Below are positions 43,961 through 51,798 of a stretch of 64,000 bases of DNA, piece after piece. Location: the NCBI GenBank assembly GCA_016713925.1, contig JADJOH010000007.1, positions 186,001 through 250,000 on the forward strand. The letters run 5' to 3'. Origin of the DNA: Bacteroidota bacterium. GTDB taxonomy: Bacteria; Bacteroidota; Bacteroidia; AKYH767-A; OLB10. The position numbers and the translations under genes are program-made. The notes under the pieces are model-generated. The model saw only the letters and a program-made list of their open reading frames with translations, did no database searches and was not told the DNA's origin. Numbering within the stretch: the first letter of the stretch is position 1; every line of letters begins with the position of its first letter.

Positions 43961-45265
43961 ATGAATCGTAGAAAATTTGTAAAGTCATTGGGACTGTCCG
44001 CCGCAGGTGCATTTGCAGTTCCGTATATATTACCTTCCGGTCGACTCTTTGCAGCCACCGGTACCCGCCTCGCGAACCATGTCGTGCTCTGCCTCTATGC
44101 AGGTGGTGTCAGAAATCTGGAGTCCATCGATAAAGCAGAGGGAAATCTGATGCCGAATATCCTTCGCGGAACAGAATCCATCTCTCCGGATATCCTTCCC
44201 GGCTTTGATCCGGTTCCTGCGCCGGTGCTGGCAACGCCATTGCAGGACTATGGTACCTTGTTCAAAGGGTTTCGCTATGCGAATATTTCTCCCGGACATT
44301 ATCAGGGGCATTTTACGGCTATCACCGGCCGTTATACCGGATATGATATTAATTTCAATCAACCGGCTGCGTATCCTACCTTGTTCGAGTATTACCGCAA
44401 ACACAATAGTCCTTCCAATTCTGCCTTGAATGCCTGGTGGGTGTCGGATCATATAGGGGAGAATGAAAACCTCGCCTATAGCATCAGCCCCGACTATGGC
44501 GCGCAATACGGCGCCAATTTTTTTAGTCCGTTGAGTGTTTTTACGAGCGGAAACTATAAGCCCATTGATCTCTGCCGGTCCTTCACAACAACGGAAAGGC
44601 AAAAGATGGGTACCATGCGCGATTTTCTGAATCGTTCATTTGTTGAACCTGTCCTGCAGGATGTCCCGATGGTGAGGAATACAGAATCCGATCGTTTGGC
44701 GATTCAGAGTTTTTATGGAAATCTCGCAACGCGACAAAAGAACAATCAGCTTTGGGATCCCTGGCAGATTGGTACAGGGATGAACAGCGATATGTTCAAT
44801 ATGTTCTTCGCTGAGGAAATTATAAAGGAGTTTTCCCCCGAACTAACGGTGGTGAATATGACCGGAGTGGATGCAGGTCATTCGAATTTCACGGAGTATT
44901 GCAATAATATGCGTAAGGCGGATTATGCTGTTGGCCGCTTGTGGAATACCATCCAGCAAACGCCCGGGATGGCGAACGATACCGTCCTGATTGTTGTTCC
45001 TGAAATCGGTCGCAATGCACAGCATAATTCTATTCGTGACGCTTACGGACGCTATGGTCTGGATCATTCCGATACGATGTCGCGAGAAATATTTTGTCTC
45101 GTGGCAGGCCCTGCCGGAAAGGTGGTGCAAAATAATGTGATTACAAATGTGACCGGTGAGAGTATAGATATTGTTCCCACCATTGCACATGTACTTGGAT
45201 TCCATCCCGACATTCCGCAAGGATATCTGCCCGGAAGTCCCTTGTACCAGGCATTCACCAGCTAA
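43961..45265 (+). CDS. DUF1501 protein with Tat signal (operon gene 3)
   Basis: 434 residues. The N-terminus MNRRKFVKSLGLSAAGAFAV is a twin-arginine signal. The body follows the DUF1501 (alkaline-phosphatase-like fold) pattern: VVLCLYAGGVRNLESID (in place of the usual -L--GG-PS-ID), then HYQGHFTAITGRYTGYD, VVNMTGVDAGHSNFTEY, NDTVLIVVPEIGRN, and LDHSDTMSREIF. The GMDxGHS-like and EIGRN parts keep acidic and His residues that could bind metal. In planctomycetes DUF1501 proteins are encoded next to PSCyt1/DUF1549/DUF1553 proteins. Here they accompany lipoproteins with similar motifs. The reaction is unknown. It starts eight bases after gene 2 and is followed 11 bases later by gene 4. Confidence 0.8.
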   Translation: MNRRKFVKSLGLSAAGAFAVPYILPSGRLFAATGTRLANHVVLCLYAGGVRNLESIDKAEGNLMPNILRGTESISPDILPGFDPVPAPVLATPLQDYGTLFKGFRYANISPGHYQGHFTAITGRYTGYDINFNQPAAYPTLFEYYRKHNSPSNSALNAWWVSDHIGENENLAYSISPDYGAQYGANFFSPLSVFTSGNYKPIDLCRSFTTTERQKMGTMRDFLNRSFVEPVLQDVPMVRNTESDRLAIQSFYGNLATRQKNNQLWDPWQIGTGMNSDMFNMFFAEEIIKEFSPELTVVNMTGVDAGHSNFTEYCNNMRKADYAVGRLWNTIQQTPGMANDTVLIVVPEIGRNAQHNSIRDAYGRYGLDHSDTMSREIFCLVAGPAGKVVQNNVITNVTGESIDIVPTIAHVLGFHPDIPQGYLPGSPLYQAFTS

Positions 45266-45276
45266 GAAGAAGGAAT

Positions 45277-46158
45277 ATGAAGATGAAGACATATTTGTTC
45301 GCCGCTTTGATCGCTATGATCATTTGTTCCTGTGCTAAGGAGGAGAATCCGTTTCCTGCCGAAGTGTCGGAGGATGGTGGAAGTACGGCAAGTCCTGATC
45401 CGAATTCGATCGCAGGCTTGCATAAAAATATTTTTGCTCCCCGATGTGCAGTCCCCAGTTGTCATGGCGGTACCTTTGAACCTGATTTCAGAACAGTGGA
45501 ATCCACCTACTACACGCTCGTGTATCAGCCGGTAGTGAAGAATACCATCAATGAAAAATACACCTATCGTGTTGTGCCGCGAGATACCGGAAAATCGTGG
45601 TTGTATCACCGTGTCACCAGGCATGATTCATTGATTCCACGTATGCCGATTTATATGGATGCATTGAGTACTGAAGATCTCGGTCATATCAAAACATGGA
45701 TATTGAACGGTGCGCCGGATGCCAGAGGTGTATTGCCTGTGCTGGCGAATTTACCTCCAAAAGTGGCAGGATATAACGCCTATGATGCTTCCTTTAACCG
45801 CATCGATGTTTTGCGGTCCAGTTGGAGTGTGGCTTTTCCTGCTCCCTACGGACAACAAATTGATTTCTGGGTGTTTGTCGATGATGAGGAAACAGAGGAT
45901 AAAAAACTTTTGTTAAATCAAATGAAGTTTAGTCTTGATCCAAATGATTTTTCAAACGCGGTTTCTGCCAATGCGACCTGGGTGAATGGTCCCGTTTGCT
46001 GGGGATGGGTGGTGAGTGTGAACACCGGACAATTTCCTGCGGGATCAAAAGTGTTCATGCGCTACTATATCAAAGATCCCATCCTGAATCAGATTTTTGA
46101 AATGCCAAAGAATACTTCCTATTCGTATTATAAAACAAATTTCTCGTTCCAGCTATGA
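45277..46158 (+). CDS. Lipoprotein with CX4CH heme-like motif (operon gene 4)
   Basis: 293 residues with lipoprotein signal MKMKTYLFAALIAMIICSCAK. After the lipobox, LHKNIFAPRCAVPSCHGG gives a CX4CH motif (C-AVPS-CH), followed by a conserved WLYHRVTRHDSLIPRMPIYM and LSTEDLGHIKTWILNGAPDA. This order, a Cys-His site then a distal Met in RMP, then -L---W---GA, is that of PSCyt1-type c-type cytochrome domains, where Met is the axial ligand. The CX4CH spacing is unusual, known mainly from cytochromes c3. The second half (about 150-293) is beta-rich and may be an Ig-like domain. It overlaps gene 5 by four bases. Confidence 0.7.
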   Translation: MKMKTYLFAALIAMIICSCAKEENPFPAEVSEDGGSTASPDPNSIAGLHKNIFAPRCAVPSCHGGTFEPDFRTVESTYYTLVYQPVVKNTINEKYTYRVVPRDTGKSWLYHRVTRHDSLIPRMPIYMDALSTEDLGHIKTWILNGAPDARGVLPVLANLPPKVAGYNAYDASFNRIDVLRSSWSVAFPAPYGQQIDFWVFVDDEETEDKKLLLNQMKFSLDPNDFSNAVSANATWVNGPVCWGWVVSVNTGQFPAGSKVFMRYYIKDPILNQIFEMPKNTSYSYYKTNFSFQL

Positions 46159-46589
46159 TTAGACCCTGGTTATTCCTGCTGCTGCTGGCAGGCCTTTCTT
46201 CCTGTAAAAAAGAAGAGTCGCCTTTTTCAGAAGTGCCGCGCATTGAAGTGCGTTCTATTTATCCGGATAGTGTGAAAGCGTTTACCGACAGTATTGTGGT
46301 AGAGATTTATTACGAAGATGGTGATGGAGACCTCGGTGAAAATAGTCCCTTTACGCAGAATTTATTTCTGGTGGATCAACGCAATCAATTGCAGTTCGGA
46401 TTTCGAATCGGTAGAATTGCCGCTGAAGGAACACCCGCTATCCGCGGAACGATGAAAGTAGTGTTGCCCTATACAAATCTTGTAAACAATGCCGGTCCTG
46501 AACAATTATTTTACAAAGTGAGGGTGGTCGATAGAGATGGTAATACTAGTAATACAGAAAATACAGGCTCCATTGTTGTCGTAGAATAA
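46155..46589 (+). CDS. Small lipoprotein with beta-sandwich (operon gene 5)
   Basis: 144 residues with lipoprotein signal MIRPWLFLLLLAGLSSCKK (Cys17). The mature part is beta-rich: SIVVEIYYEDGDGDLGENS, an acidic calcium-site-like loop seen in many Bacteroidota envelope lipoproteins, then LFYKVRVVDRDGNTSNT. Its start overlaps the stop of gene 4 by four bases (ATGA), so it is co-translated. It ends three bases before the convergent endonuclease/exonuclease/phosphatase-family gene, so the operon ends here. The specific function is unknown. Confidence 0.7.
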   Translation: MIRPWLFLLLLAGLSSCKKEESPFSEVPRIEVRSIYPDSVKAFTDSIVVEIYYEDGDGDLGENSPFTQNLFLVDQRNQLQFGFRIGRIAAEGTPAIRGTMKVVLPYTNLVNNAGPEQLFYKVRVVDRDGNTSNTENTGSIVVVE

Positions 46590-46592
46590 AAA

Positions 46593-47744
46593 TCAGGGAA
46601 TACTTAACCAGCTCTGAATAGGGTAGTGGTCGCTGAGTTTTCCGTTCTTCACCCGAAAGGAATGCGTTTGAATGTTGGGACTATGTAGTATGTAGTCGAT
46701 TCTGAAATTGATGGGAAGTTTAATATAAGTGCTCCCGAATCCTTCTCCTTTTTCTATAAATGAATCATCTAAATCGTTTTTTAAGGTTTGATAAGTGTAT
46801 GAAAATGGTGTATCGTTAAAATCTCCACAAAGAATAATCGGGTAGGGGCAAGCAGCCATATGTAATTTCAGTTCATCTACCTGTTGACTTCTCTTAATAG
46901 CGGCTTTCTTTATTCTCCTCAATATAATTTTCGTGTTTTTGAGTTTGTTGTTATTGCTTTCCAGCGAATCAGGATATTCCAGAAATTCATACTCTTCCTG
47001 TTTAAAATGATTCGACTGAAAATGCGCATTGTAAACACGAACCGTTTTGTTGTTGATGTCCAGATCAGAATAAATACAGAAATTAGATTTCCCTGCCTCA
47101 TAAAAGACAGTGCCTTCATTAAGAATCGGAAACTTACTGAAAGTTGCTAATCCCCAATGACTGGTTTTGCGAAGAGTAATACTGTACTTGATCGTTCCGA
47201 AGTTGGCGTTAATGAGTTTTTTTATGGTATCGTTATTTTGAAAATTACCTTTATCATCATGAAAATATTCCTGAATGCAAAGGATGTCGGGTTGCTCTTG
47301 TTTGAAGAATTTGAAGATAGACGCTCTTGTTTCCAGATTGCCGGTCCAGTTGTATAAATCAAAAAGACGGACATTATAGGAGAGCACTTTGAATGCATTT
47401 TTCGGTTGCATGACTTCTACCTTGAACAAACCGGGCCGGTACAGTTGACTGCATTTATCATGGCCGATGAGTATGACGGCAGCAGAGAGAAAGGCGAGAC
47501 GACTTTTTCTGCTTGTCCAGAACATGACAAAAAGTAGGTTGATGAGTAACAGAACCGGAAATGTGTTGGATAAAGGTTGTAAAATCCAGAGTTTTTCGGG
47601 ACTGATCCGCATCGCTGTCTGGCAACAAAGTAAAAGCAAAGCCATGAAGAGGTTAATACTAAAAACAAGTTTTAACCAGATATTTCTATCCTTCTTCTCA
47701 TTTTTAGTAGTTATTTCATCCATTTTTGAGTAAAATATTTTCAC
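46593..47744 (-). CDS. Membrane-anchored endonuclease/exonuclease/phosphatase family protein
   Basis: 383 residues; Met8 is an alternative start. Residues ~20-110 hold about three membrane segments. The rest is the EEP fold: FKVLSYNVRLFD (Asn site), CIQEYF (metal-binding Glu), VYNAHFQSNHF (His), ILCGDFNDTPFS (catalytic Asp and Asn), RIDYIL and LSDHYPI (the final Asp-His). All catalytic signatures are present. The family cuts phosphodiester bonds in DNA, RNA or lipids. The membrane anchoring and layout match the widespread Bacteroidota EEP proteins annotated only by family. It is convergent with the lipoprotein operon and divergent from mqnD. Confidence 0.85.
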   Translation of the reverse strand: MKIFYSKMDEITTKNEKKDRNIWLKLVFSINLFMALLLLCCQTAMRISPEKLWILQPLSNTFPVLLLINLLFVMFWTSRKSRLAFLSAAVILIGHDKCSQLYRPGLFKVEVMQPKNAFKVLSYNVRLFDLYNWTGNLETRASIFKFFKQEQPDILCIQEYFHDDKGNFQNNDTIKKLINANFGTIKYSITLRKTSHWGLATFSKFPILNEGTVFYEAGKSNFCIYSDLDINNKTVRVYNAHFQSNHFKQEEYEFLEYPDSLESNNNKLKNTKIILRRIKKAAIKRSQQVDELKLHMAACPYPIILCGDFNDTPFSYTYQTLKNDLDDSFIEKGEGFGSTYIKLPINFRIDYILHSPNIQTHSFRVKNGKLSDHYPIQSWLSIP

Positions 47745-47792
47745 GATAAAGTAAAATAAAATTATCCATAATTAATCCATATGCAGATGCAT

Positions 47793-47800
47793 TACCTTTG
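47793..47800 (+). promoter_or_regulatory. -7 box just before mqnD
   Basis: TACCTTTG matches TAnnTTTG exactly and ends six bases before the ATG at 47807. If used, transcription would start at or within a base or two of the start codon, that is, a leaderless mRNA. No clear -33 box was found. Confidence 0.5.
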
Positions 47801-47806
47801 CAAAAT

Positions 47807-48646
47807 ATGAACAATCTGAAACTTGGTTTCTCCTCCTGTCCGAACGACACTTTTATTTTTGAGGCGCTTGTTAACAATCGTTTAGGAAGTTCTTTAATTG
47901 TGGATCCGGTGATCATGGATGTGGAAGCCCTGAACAGATTGGCAGAAAATGCTCATCTCGAAGTGTCGAAAATGAGTTTCGCCGCCTATCCTGCTGTTTC
48001 CGCTAACTATCAGATACTTTCTTCCGGGAGTGCTCTTGGTCGGGGGTGCGGTCCGCTGATTGTGAGTAAGGAACCGATTGATATGTCGAATCTTACTTCA
48101 ATGGAAATTGCCATTCCCGGAAAAAATACAACTGCGAACTTGCTCTTAAGTATTTTCTTTCCTCAACTGACCCTGAAAACGGAAGTTTTATTTTCTGAAA
48201 TTGAAGATAAAGTACTTAGCGGGGAATTTCCTCTCGGATTAATTATTCATGAAAGCCGTTTTACCTATGCCGAAAAGGGTTTGCATAAAGTGGCCGATCT
48301 GGGGGAACTTTGGGAGCAGCGATACGGGTTACCAATTCCTTTGGGGTGTATAGCAGTCAAAAGAAACCTGCCCGAAACGAAAAAGGCTGAAATTCAAAGT
48401 CTGGTTCGGCAGAGTGTGGAATGGGCTTTCCGTCATCCCGAAGATTCCGTCGAATATATCGGGAAATATGCTTTAGAGATGAGCAGGGAAGTGCAGAATA
48501 TGCATATCGGATTATATGTGAATAATTTTTCTTTAGATTTGGGCGAGGAAGGCAAACAGGCCATTCGCATGATGTTCAAACTGGGCCACGACTCCGGTTT
48601 CTTCCCGGAGGCAATGGAGCCAATATTTATTAATGATTTAGTCTGA
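47807..48646 (+). CDS. mqnD: 1,4-dihydroxy-6-naphthoate synthase MqnD
   Basis: 279 residues from ATG 47807 (an in-frame TTG at 47798 is inside the -7 box). The N-terminus NLKLGFSSCPNDTFIFEALV is the MqnD signature, and EVSKMSFAAYPAVSANYQIL, SALGRGCGPLIVSK and GKNTTANLLLSIFFP form the ligand site of this periplasmic-binding-like fold. The IIHESRFTYAEKGLHKVADLG segment follows. It converts cyclic dehypoxanthinyl futalosine to 1,4-dihydroxy-6-naphthoate, so the organism makes menaquinone by the futalosine route. The UbiD-family decarboxylase at 40.5 kb may act later in the same pathway. It is 4 bases from hldD. Confidence 0.9.
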   Translation: MNNLKLGFSSCPNDTFIFEALVNNRLGSSLIVDPVIMDVEALNRLAENAHLEVSKMSFAAYPAVSANYQILSSGSALGRGCGPLIVSKEPIDMSNLTSMEIAIPGKNTTANLLLSIFFPQLTLKTEVLFSEIEDKVLSGEFPLGLIIHESRFTYAEKGLHKVADLGELWEQRYGLPIPLGCIAVKRNLPETKKAEIQSLVRQSVEWAFRHPEDSVEYIGKYALEMSREVQNMHIGLYVNNFSLDLGEEGKQAIRMMFKLGHDSGFFPEAMEPIFINDLV

Positions 48647-48650
48647 AAAT

Positions 48651-49616
48651 ATGATAGTAGTAACCGGCGCAGATGGTTTCATAGGTAGTTGCTTAACCGG
48701 CAGATTAAATGAATTGGGACATGAGGATCTGATTCTTGTGGATGAATTTCATACTCCTGCAAAGGAAAAAAATCTGTTGGGGAAGAAGTTTGAGAAAAAA
48801 ATCCATAGAGATGCTTTTCCGGAATGGCTGGCTGAAAATTTCAAGGATGTAGATTTCATATTTCATATTGGTGCCCGCACAGATACCACCGAATTCGATA
48901 TGGAAATATTTAACCGGTTGAATCTTTTTTACTCGCAAAGTATCTGGAATATCTGCAGCGACCATGGAATACCATTGGTGTATGCCTCCTCTGCAGCAAC
49001 ATATGGAGAAGGTGAATTCGGCTATGACGATGATGTTGCCGGAGTGCCACGCTTACAACCCTTGAATCCCTATGGATGGTCGAAACAGTATTTCGATTGC
49101 TGGGCATTGGAGCAGAAGAAGCAGCCTCCGCAATGGGCGGGATTGAAGTTTTTTAATGTGTATGGCCCCAATGAATTTCACAAAGGAAGAATGGCTTCCG
49201 TCATTTTTCATGCGTTTAATCAAATCAAGGAAAATGGGAAGGTGAAGTTATTCCGATCGCATCGTCCCGATTATAAAGATGGTTGGCAACTACGCGATTT
49301 TATCTACGTTAAAGATGTGATTGAAGTATGCATCTTCCTCATGAAAAATAAGGTGCCCTCTTCCATTTATAATCTGGGTACCGGAAAAGCCAGATCCTTC
49401 TTTGATCTTGCGTCCGCTACTTTTAATGCTTTGAATGTTGAACCGAATATTGAGTTTATCGATATCCCTGCCGATATTCGCGACAAGTACCAGTATTTTA
49501 CGGAAGCGAAGATGCAAAAGTTAATAAATGCCGGATACAATAAGCCTTTTACTTCGCTGGAAGAAGGTGTAAATGACTATGTGAAAAATTATCTTTCTAC
49601 AGCTAAATACTATTAA
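48651..49616 (+). CDS. hldD: ADP-L-glycero-D-manno-heptose 6-epimerase
   Basis: 321 residues, an extended SDR. The NAD(P) loop is TGADGFIGS (5-13). The characteristic HIGARTDTTEFD, the catalytic region YASSAATYG and YGWSK (Tyr and Lys) and FFNVYGPNEFHKGRMASV identify HldD. It inverts C6 of the ADP-heptose used for the inner core of lipopolysaccharide. Starts 4 bases after mqnD and is followed nine bases later by a GtrA gene, giving an mqnD-hldD-gtrA operon. The Tyr, Lys and nucleotide loop are present, so it should be active. Confidence 0.92.
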   Translation: MIVVTGADGFIGSCLTGRLNELGHEDLILVDEFHTPAKEKNLLGKKFEKKIHRDAFPEWLAENFKDVDFIFHIGARTDTTEFDMEIFNRLNLFYSQSIWNICSDHGIPLVYASSAATYGEGEFGYDDDVAGVPRLQPLNPYGWSKQYFDCWALEQKKQPPQWAGLKFFNVYGPNEFHKGRMASVIFHAFNQIKENGKVKLFRSHRPDYKDGWQLRDFIYVKDVIEVCIFLMKNKVPSSIYNLGTGKARSFFDLASATFNALNVEPNIEFIDIPADIRDKYQYFTEAKMQKLINAGYNKPFTSLEEGVNDYVKNYLSTAKYY

Positions 49617-49625
49617 CCGGAAGGA

Positions 49626-50057
49626 ATGCAAGCATTGAAGCCACTCTTGAAATCGAAAATAATTCGCTATTTAATTTCTGCCGGATTAGCCACCTGGGTG
49701 GATGTGGTGGTGTACTTCGTTTCTTTTAATTATTTGTATAAAAAAGAGGACATCGATATCTTTGGCTTCTATACCGTTTCTGCACCTACCGCTTCACTGA
49801 TCCTGAGTTATACCATCGGACTCCTGACCAATTTTACCCTCACAAAATTCCTGGTCTTTAAAGAATCAGAATTGGAAACCCATAAGCAACTGTTCCGTTA
49901 TGTGATGGTTGCCATCCTGGTCCTCATCCTGAATTATTTCTTAATGAGTTTCCTCATCCGTCAATTGGAATGGTATCCTACATTGGCCCGGGCCGTGTCA
50001 GCGGTGAGCATCGGCGTTTTGAGTTTTGTGGTACACAAATCGTTTTCATTTAGGTAG
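49626..50057 (+). CDS. GtrA-family membrane protein
   Basis: A 143-residue protein with four membrane segments. The GtrA pattern is visible: KIIRYLISAGLATWVDVVVYFV, LSYTIGLLTNFTLTKFLVFK, RYVMVAILVLILNYFLMSFLI, and RAVSAVSIGVLSFVVHKSFSFR. GtrA proteins are thought to flip or help transfer lipid-linked sugars for cell-surface polysaccharide. Its place after hldD supports a role in surface glycan. Its stop codon TAG is part of the first palindromic repeat of the cluster that follows. Confidence 0.85.
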   Translation: MQALKPLLKSKIIRYLISAGLATWVDVVVYFVSFNYLYKKEDIDIFGFYTVSAPTASLILSYTIGLLTNFTLTKFLVFKESELETHKQLFRYVMVAILVLILNYFLMSFLIRQLEWYPTLARAVSAVSIGVLSFVVHKSFSFR

Positions 50058-50280
50058 TGACAGGTCGCGACCTGTCATCATTAACAAAACGTTCATAGTT
50101 TACACAGTGACAGGTCGCGACCTGCCAATCGCGACCTGTCATCACCCATCGCGACCTGTGATCATTAACAAAACGATCATAGTTTACATCGTAGTGACAC
50201 ATCGCGACCTGTCATTACACATCGCGACATGCATGGATCCGCGTTATGACAGGTCGCGACCTGTCACTACCTGTCATCAC
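50056..50280. repeat. Cluster of GACAGGTCGCGACC palindromes between convergent genes
   Basis: Perfect 20-base palindromes lie at 50058-50077 and 50247-50266, with a one-change copy at 50108-50127. Shortened or altered copies (ATCGCGACCTGTCA and similar) lie between. An 84-base tandem duplication is visible: ATCATTAACAAAACG-TCATAGTTTACA at 50077 and again at 50161. The cluster fills the whole gap from the gtrA stop to the merR stop, and both stop codons lie at its edges. No T-run and no gene. Confidence 0.85.
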
Positions 50281-50621
50281 AACTGAGCCTTCAATTCCTC
50301 TAAAAATTTCCTGGTGCGAAGTAAAGTTTCCTTGATCTCTACATCTCTCGCCAGGGTGTCTCCTTTTTGCTCGAGCATCTTTTTCGCTCCTTCTAAGGTA
50401 TAGCCCTTCTCTTTTACCAGATGAAAAATGACACGCAGATTGGCAACATCTTCTGCAGTAAGTAAACGATTTCCTTTTTTATTTTTCTTGGGCTTTAAAA
50501 TATCAAATTCCTTCTCCCAGAATCTAATCAGCGAGGCATTGACATGGAATAGCTCCGCCACATCTCCGATAGGATAGTACAGGCGCTCGGGCTCTTTATC
50601 GAAATCTATTATTGGTGCCAT
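50277..50621 (-). CDS. MerR-family transcriptional regulator
   Basis: 114 residues. The helix-turn-helix is RLYYPIGDVAELFHVNASLIRFWEKEFDIL, with the wing KKGNRLLTAEDVANLRVI, and then a coiled-coil dimerisation helix (GYTLEGAKKMLEQKGDTL). There is no C-terminal metal or drug-binding domain, so its signal is unknown. This short, single-domain form is common in Bacteroidota as a stand-alone regulator. It is convergent with gtrA through the palindromic cluster. Confidence 0.85.
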   Translation of the reverse strand: MAPIIDFDKEPERLYYPIGDVAELFHVNASLIRFWEKEFDILKPKKNKKGNRLLTAEDVANLRVIFHLVKEKGYTLEGAKKMLEQKGDTLARDVEIKETLLRTRKFLEELKAQL

Positions 50622-50676
50622 GCTGTTTATAGGTATTTTGGTACATGTATAGGGTTATTCAAAAAAAACGATTTAC

Positions 50677-51615
50677 TCAATTCTCATCATCCTTCGTAGG
50701 CGGTGTATTTAATATTTCTACAAGATTTTGGTCGAAATTGTTTAATACACTTTCTGAATTTGTCGTTTTATTTTGAGCTAATTCTTTTCTTATTTCTGGA
50801 GTATCTAATTCTTGTGCGTTTTCATGTGTTACTACTTTTTTCCCGGTTTGCTTTTCTATCTTTTCGATTGCTTCTTTTGTGATACTTCCGGCAATATGTA
50901 TTGCACTTTTTGTTTCAACAAAATTCTTTGCTCCGGTATTAGTTATTATTTCGGTGGATGTTGCTTCACTGAAAATGGTGGCTGCCAATTCGAGTGGGGT
51001 CATATTATCGCGTAAACTGTCTCCCTTTTTTAAACCTTTATGAGATTTGTATTCCGATGAATTTAAGCCAAAGGCGGATTTATATAATTCATCGGTCAAG
51101 ATTGCATATTGATAGCTTTCATTTATCCCACTCTCTTTTAACCTATCTGTAAAAGTATGCCTTGTATCAACTGAAGCTGTTCGTGTTTGTATCCATTCTG
51201 CACTGTACCCTTTGGCAAGATAATAGCCTTTCGCCCTTTCAATGGCTTTTGATGGTTGCTCAATTTCATCAAGCCTTTCTTTACCAACCCTTGCCAGCCA
51301 CCTTTTAAATGGCTCTGCTTTTTTAGAGGGAATAGACTGTATAATTCTGAAAACCCCCTCAGTATTAGCACAATTGATGTTTTGCTTGCCGCCGGCAGTC
51401 ATAATAGGAAGGGGGTGTACAAGTTGTACCCACCCTTTGGAAAGTTCTTCATCTCTCTGCCTCAGTTTACTTATATACTGCTTAGGATCAACAGAATCAG
51501 TGAGAGCTTTAATTACATCTTCAACAACAAAGTACCATTCATCGTCAACACTAACCTTTCTGACTTCTTTTCCTTCGAAAATAGCAATTTTATTAAGTTG
51601 ATTTTTCTTACTCAT
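50677..51615 (-). CDS. Bro-N domain protein (phage antirepressor/DinD-like)
   Basis: 312 residues. The N-terminal ~110 residues match the Bro-N domain: KIAIFEGKEVRKVSVDDEWYFVVEDVIKALTD, DPKQYISKLRQRDEELS, then GKQNINCANTEGVFRIIQSIPSKKAEPFKRWLA. The rest (about 120-312) includes ERLDEIEQPSKAIERAKGYYLAKGYS, as in the DinD-like bacterial group, and a region with THTFTDRLKESG-type helices. Bro-N is found in phage antirepressors and damage-inducible proteins. No other phage gene is near, so it is a lone chromosomal or relic copy. It has its own non-coding flanks (55 and 183 bases). Confidence 0.75.
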   Translation of the reverse strand: MSKKNQLNKIAIFEGKEVRKVSVDDEWYFVVEDVIKALTDSVDPKQYISKLRQRDEELSKGWVQLVHPLPIMTAGGKQNINCANTEGVFRIIQSIPSKKAEPFKRWLARVGKERLDEIEQPSKAIERAKGYYLAKGYSAEWIQTRTASVDTRHTFTDRLKESGINESYQYAILTDELYKSAFGLNSSEYKSHKGLKKGDSLRDNMTPLELAATIFSEATSTEIITNTGAKNFVETKSAIHIAGSITKEAIEKIEKQTGKKVVTHENAQELDTPEIRKELAQNKTTNSESVLNNFDQNLVEILNTPPTKDDEN

Positions 51616-51798
51616 TTCATTAATTGGTTATAGGTTAAAATTTTGTTTCTAAAGTTAGATAGTGAAAATTCGAATTTGTCAGTTGAGGTGAAGGATACGT
51701 TTTTATTCAGAGTGATTACACTACGTCAGGATTGATTAGTTGTTATCAATTGACTTATATTAATTCTATTTGGTAATCTTCCAAACTTCCATTCCTCC

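Noticed and set aside
50056..50280. Possible CRISPR array from repeated TGACAGGTCGCGACCTGTCA
   Set aside because: Spacing is irregular, copies are degenerate, the spacers are themselves partly duplicated, and no cas genes are present.
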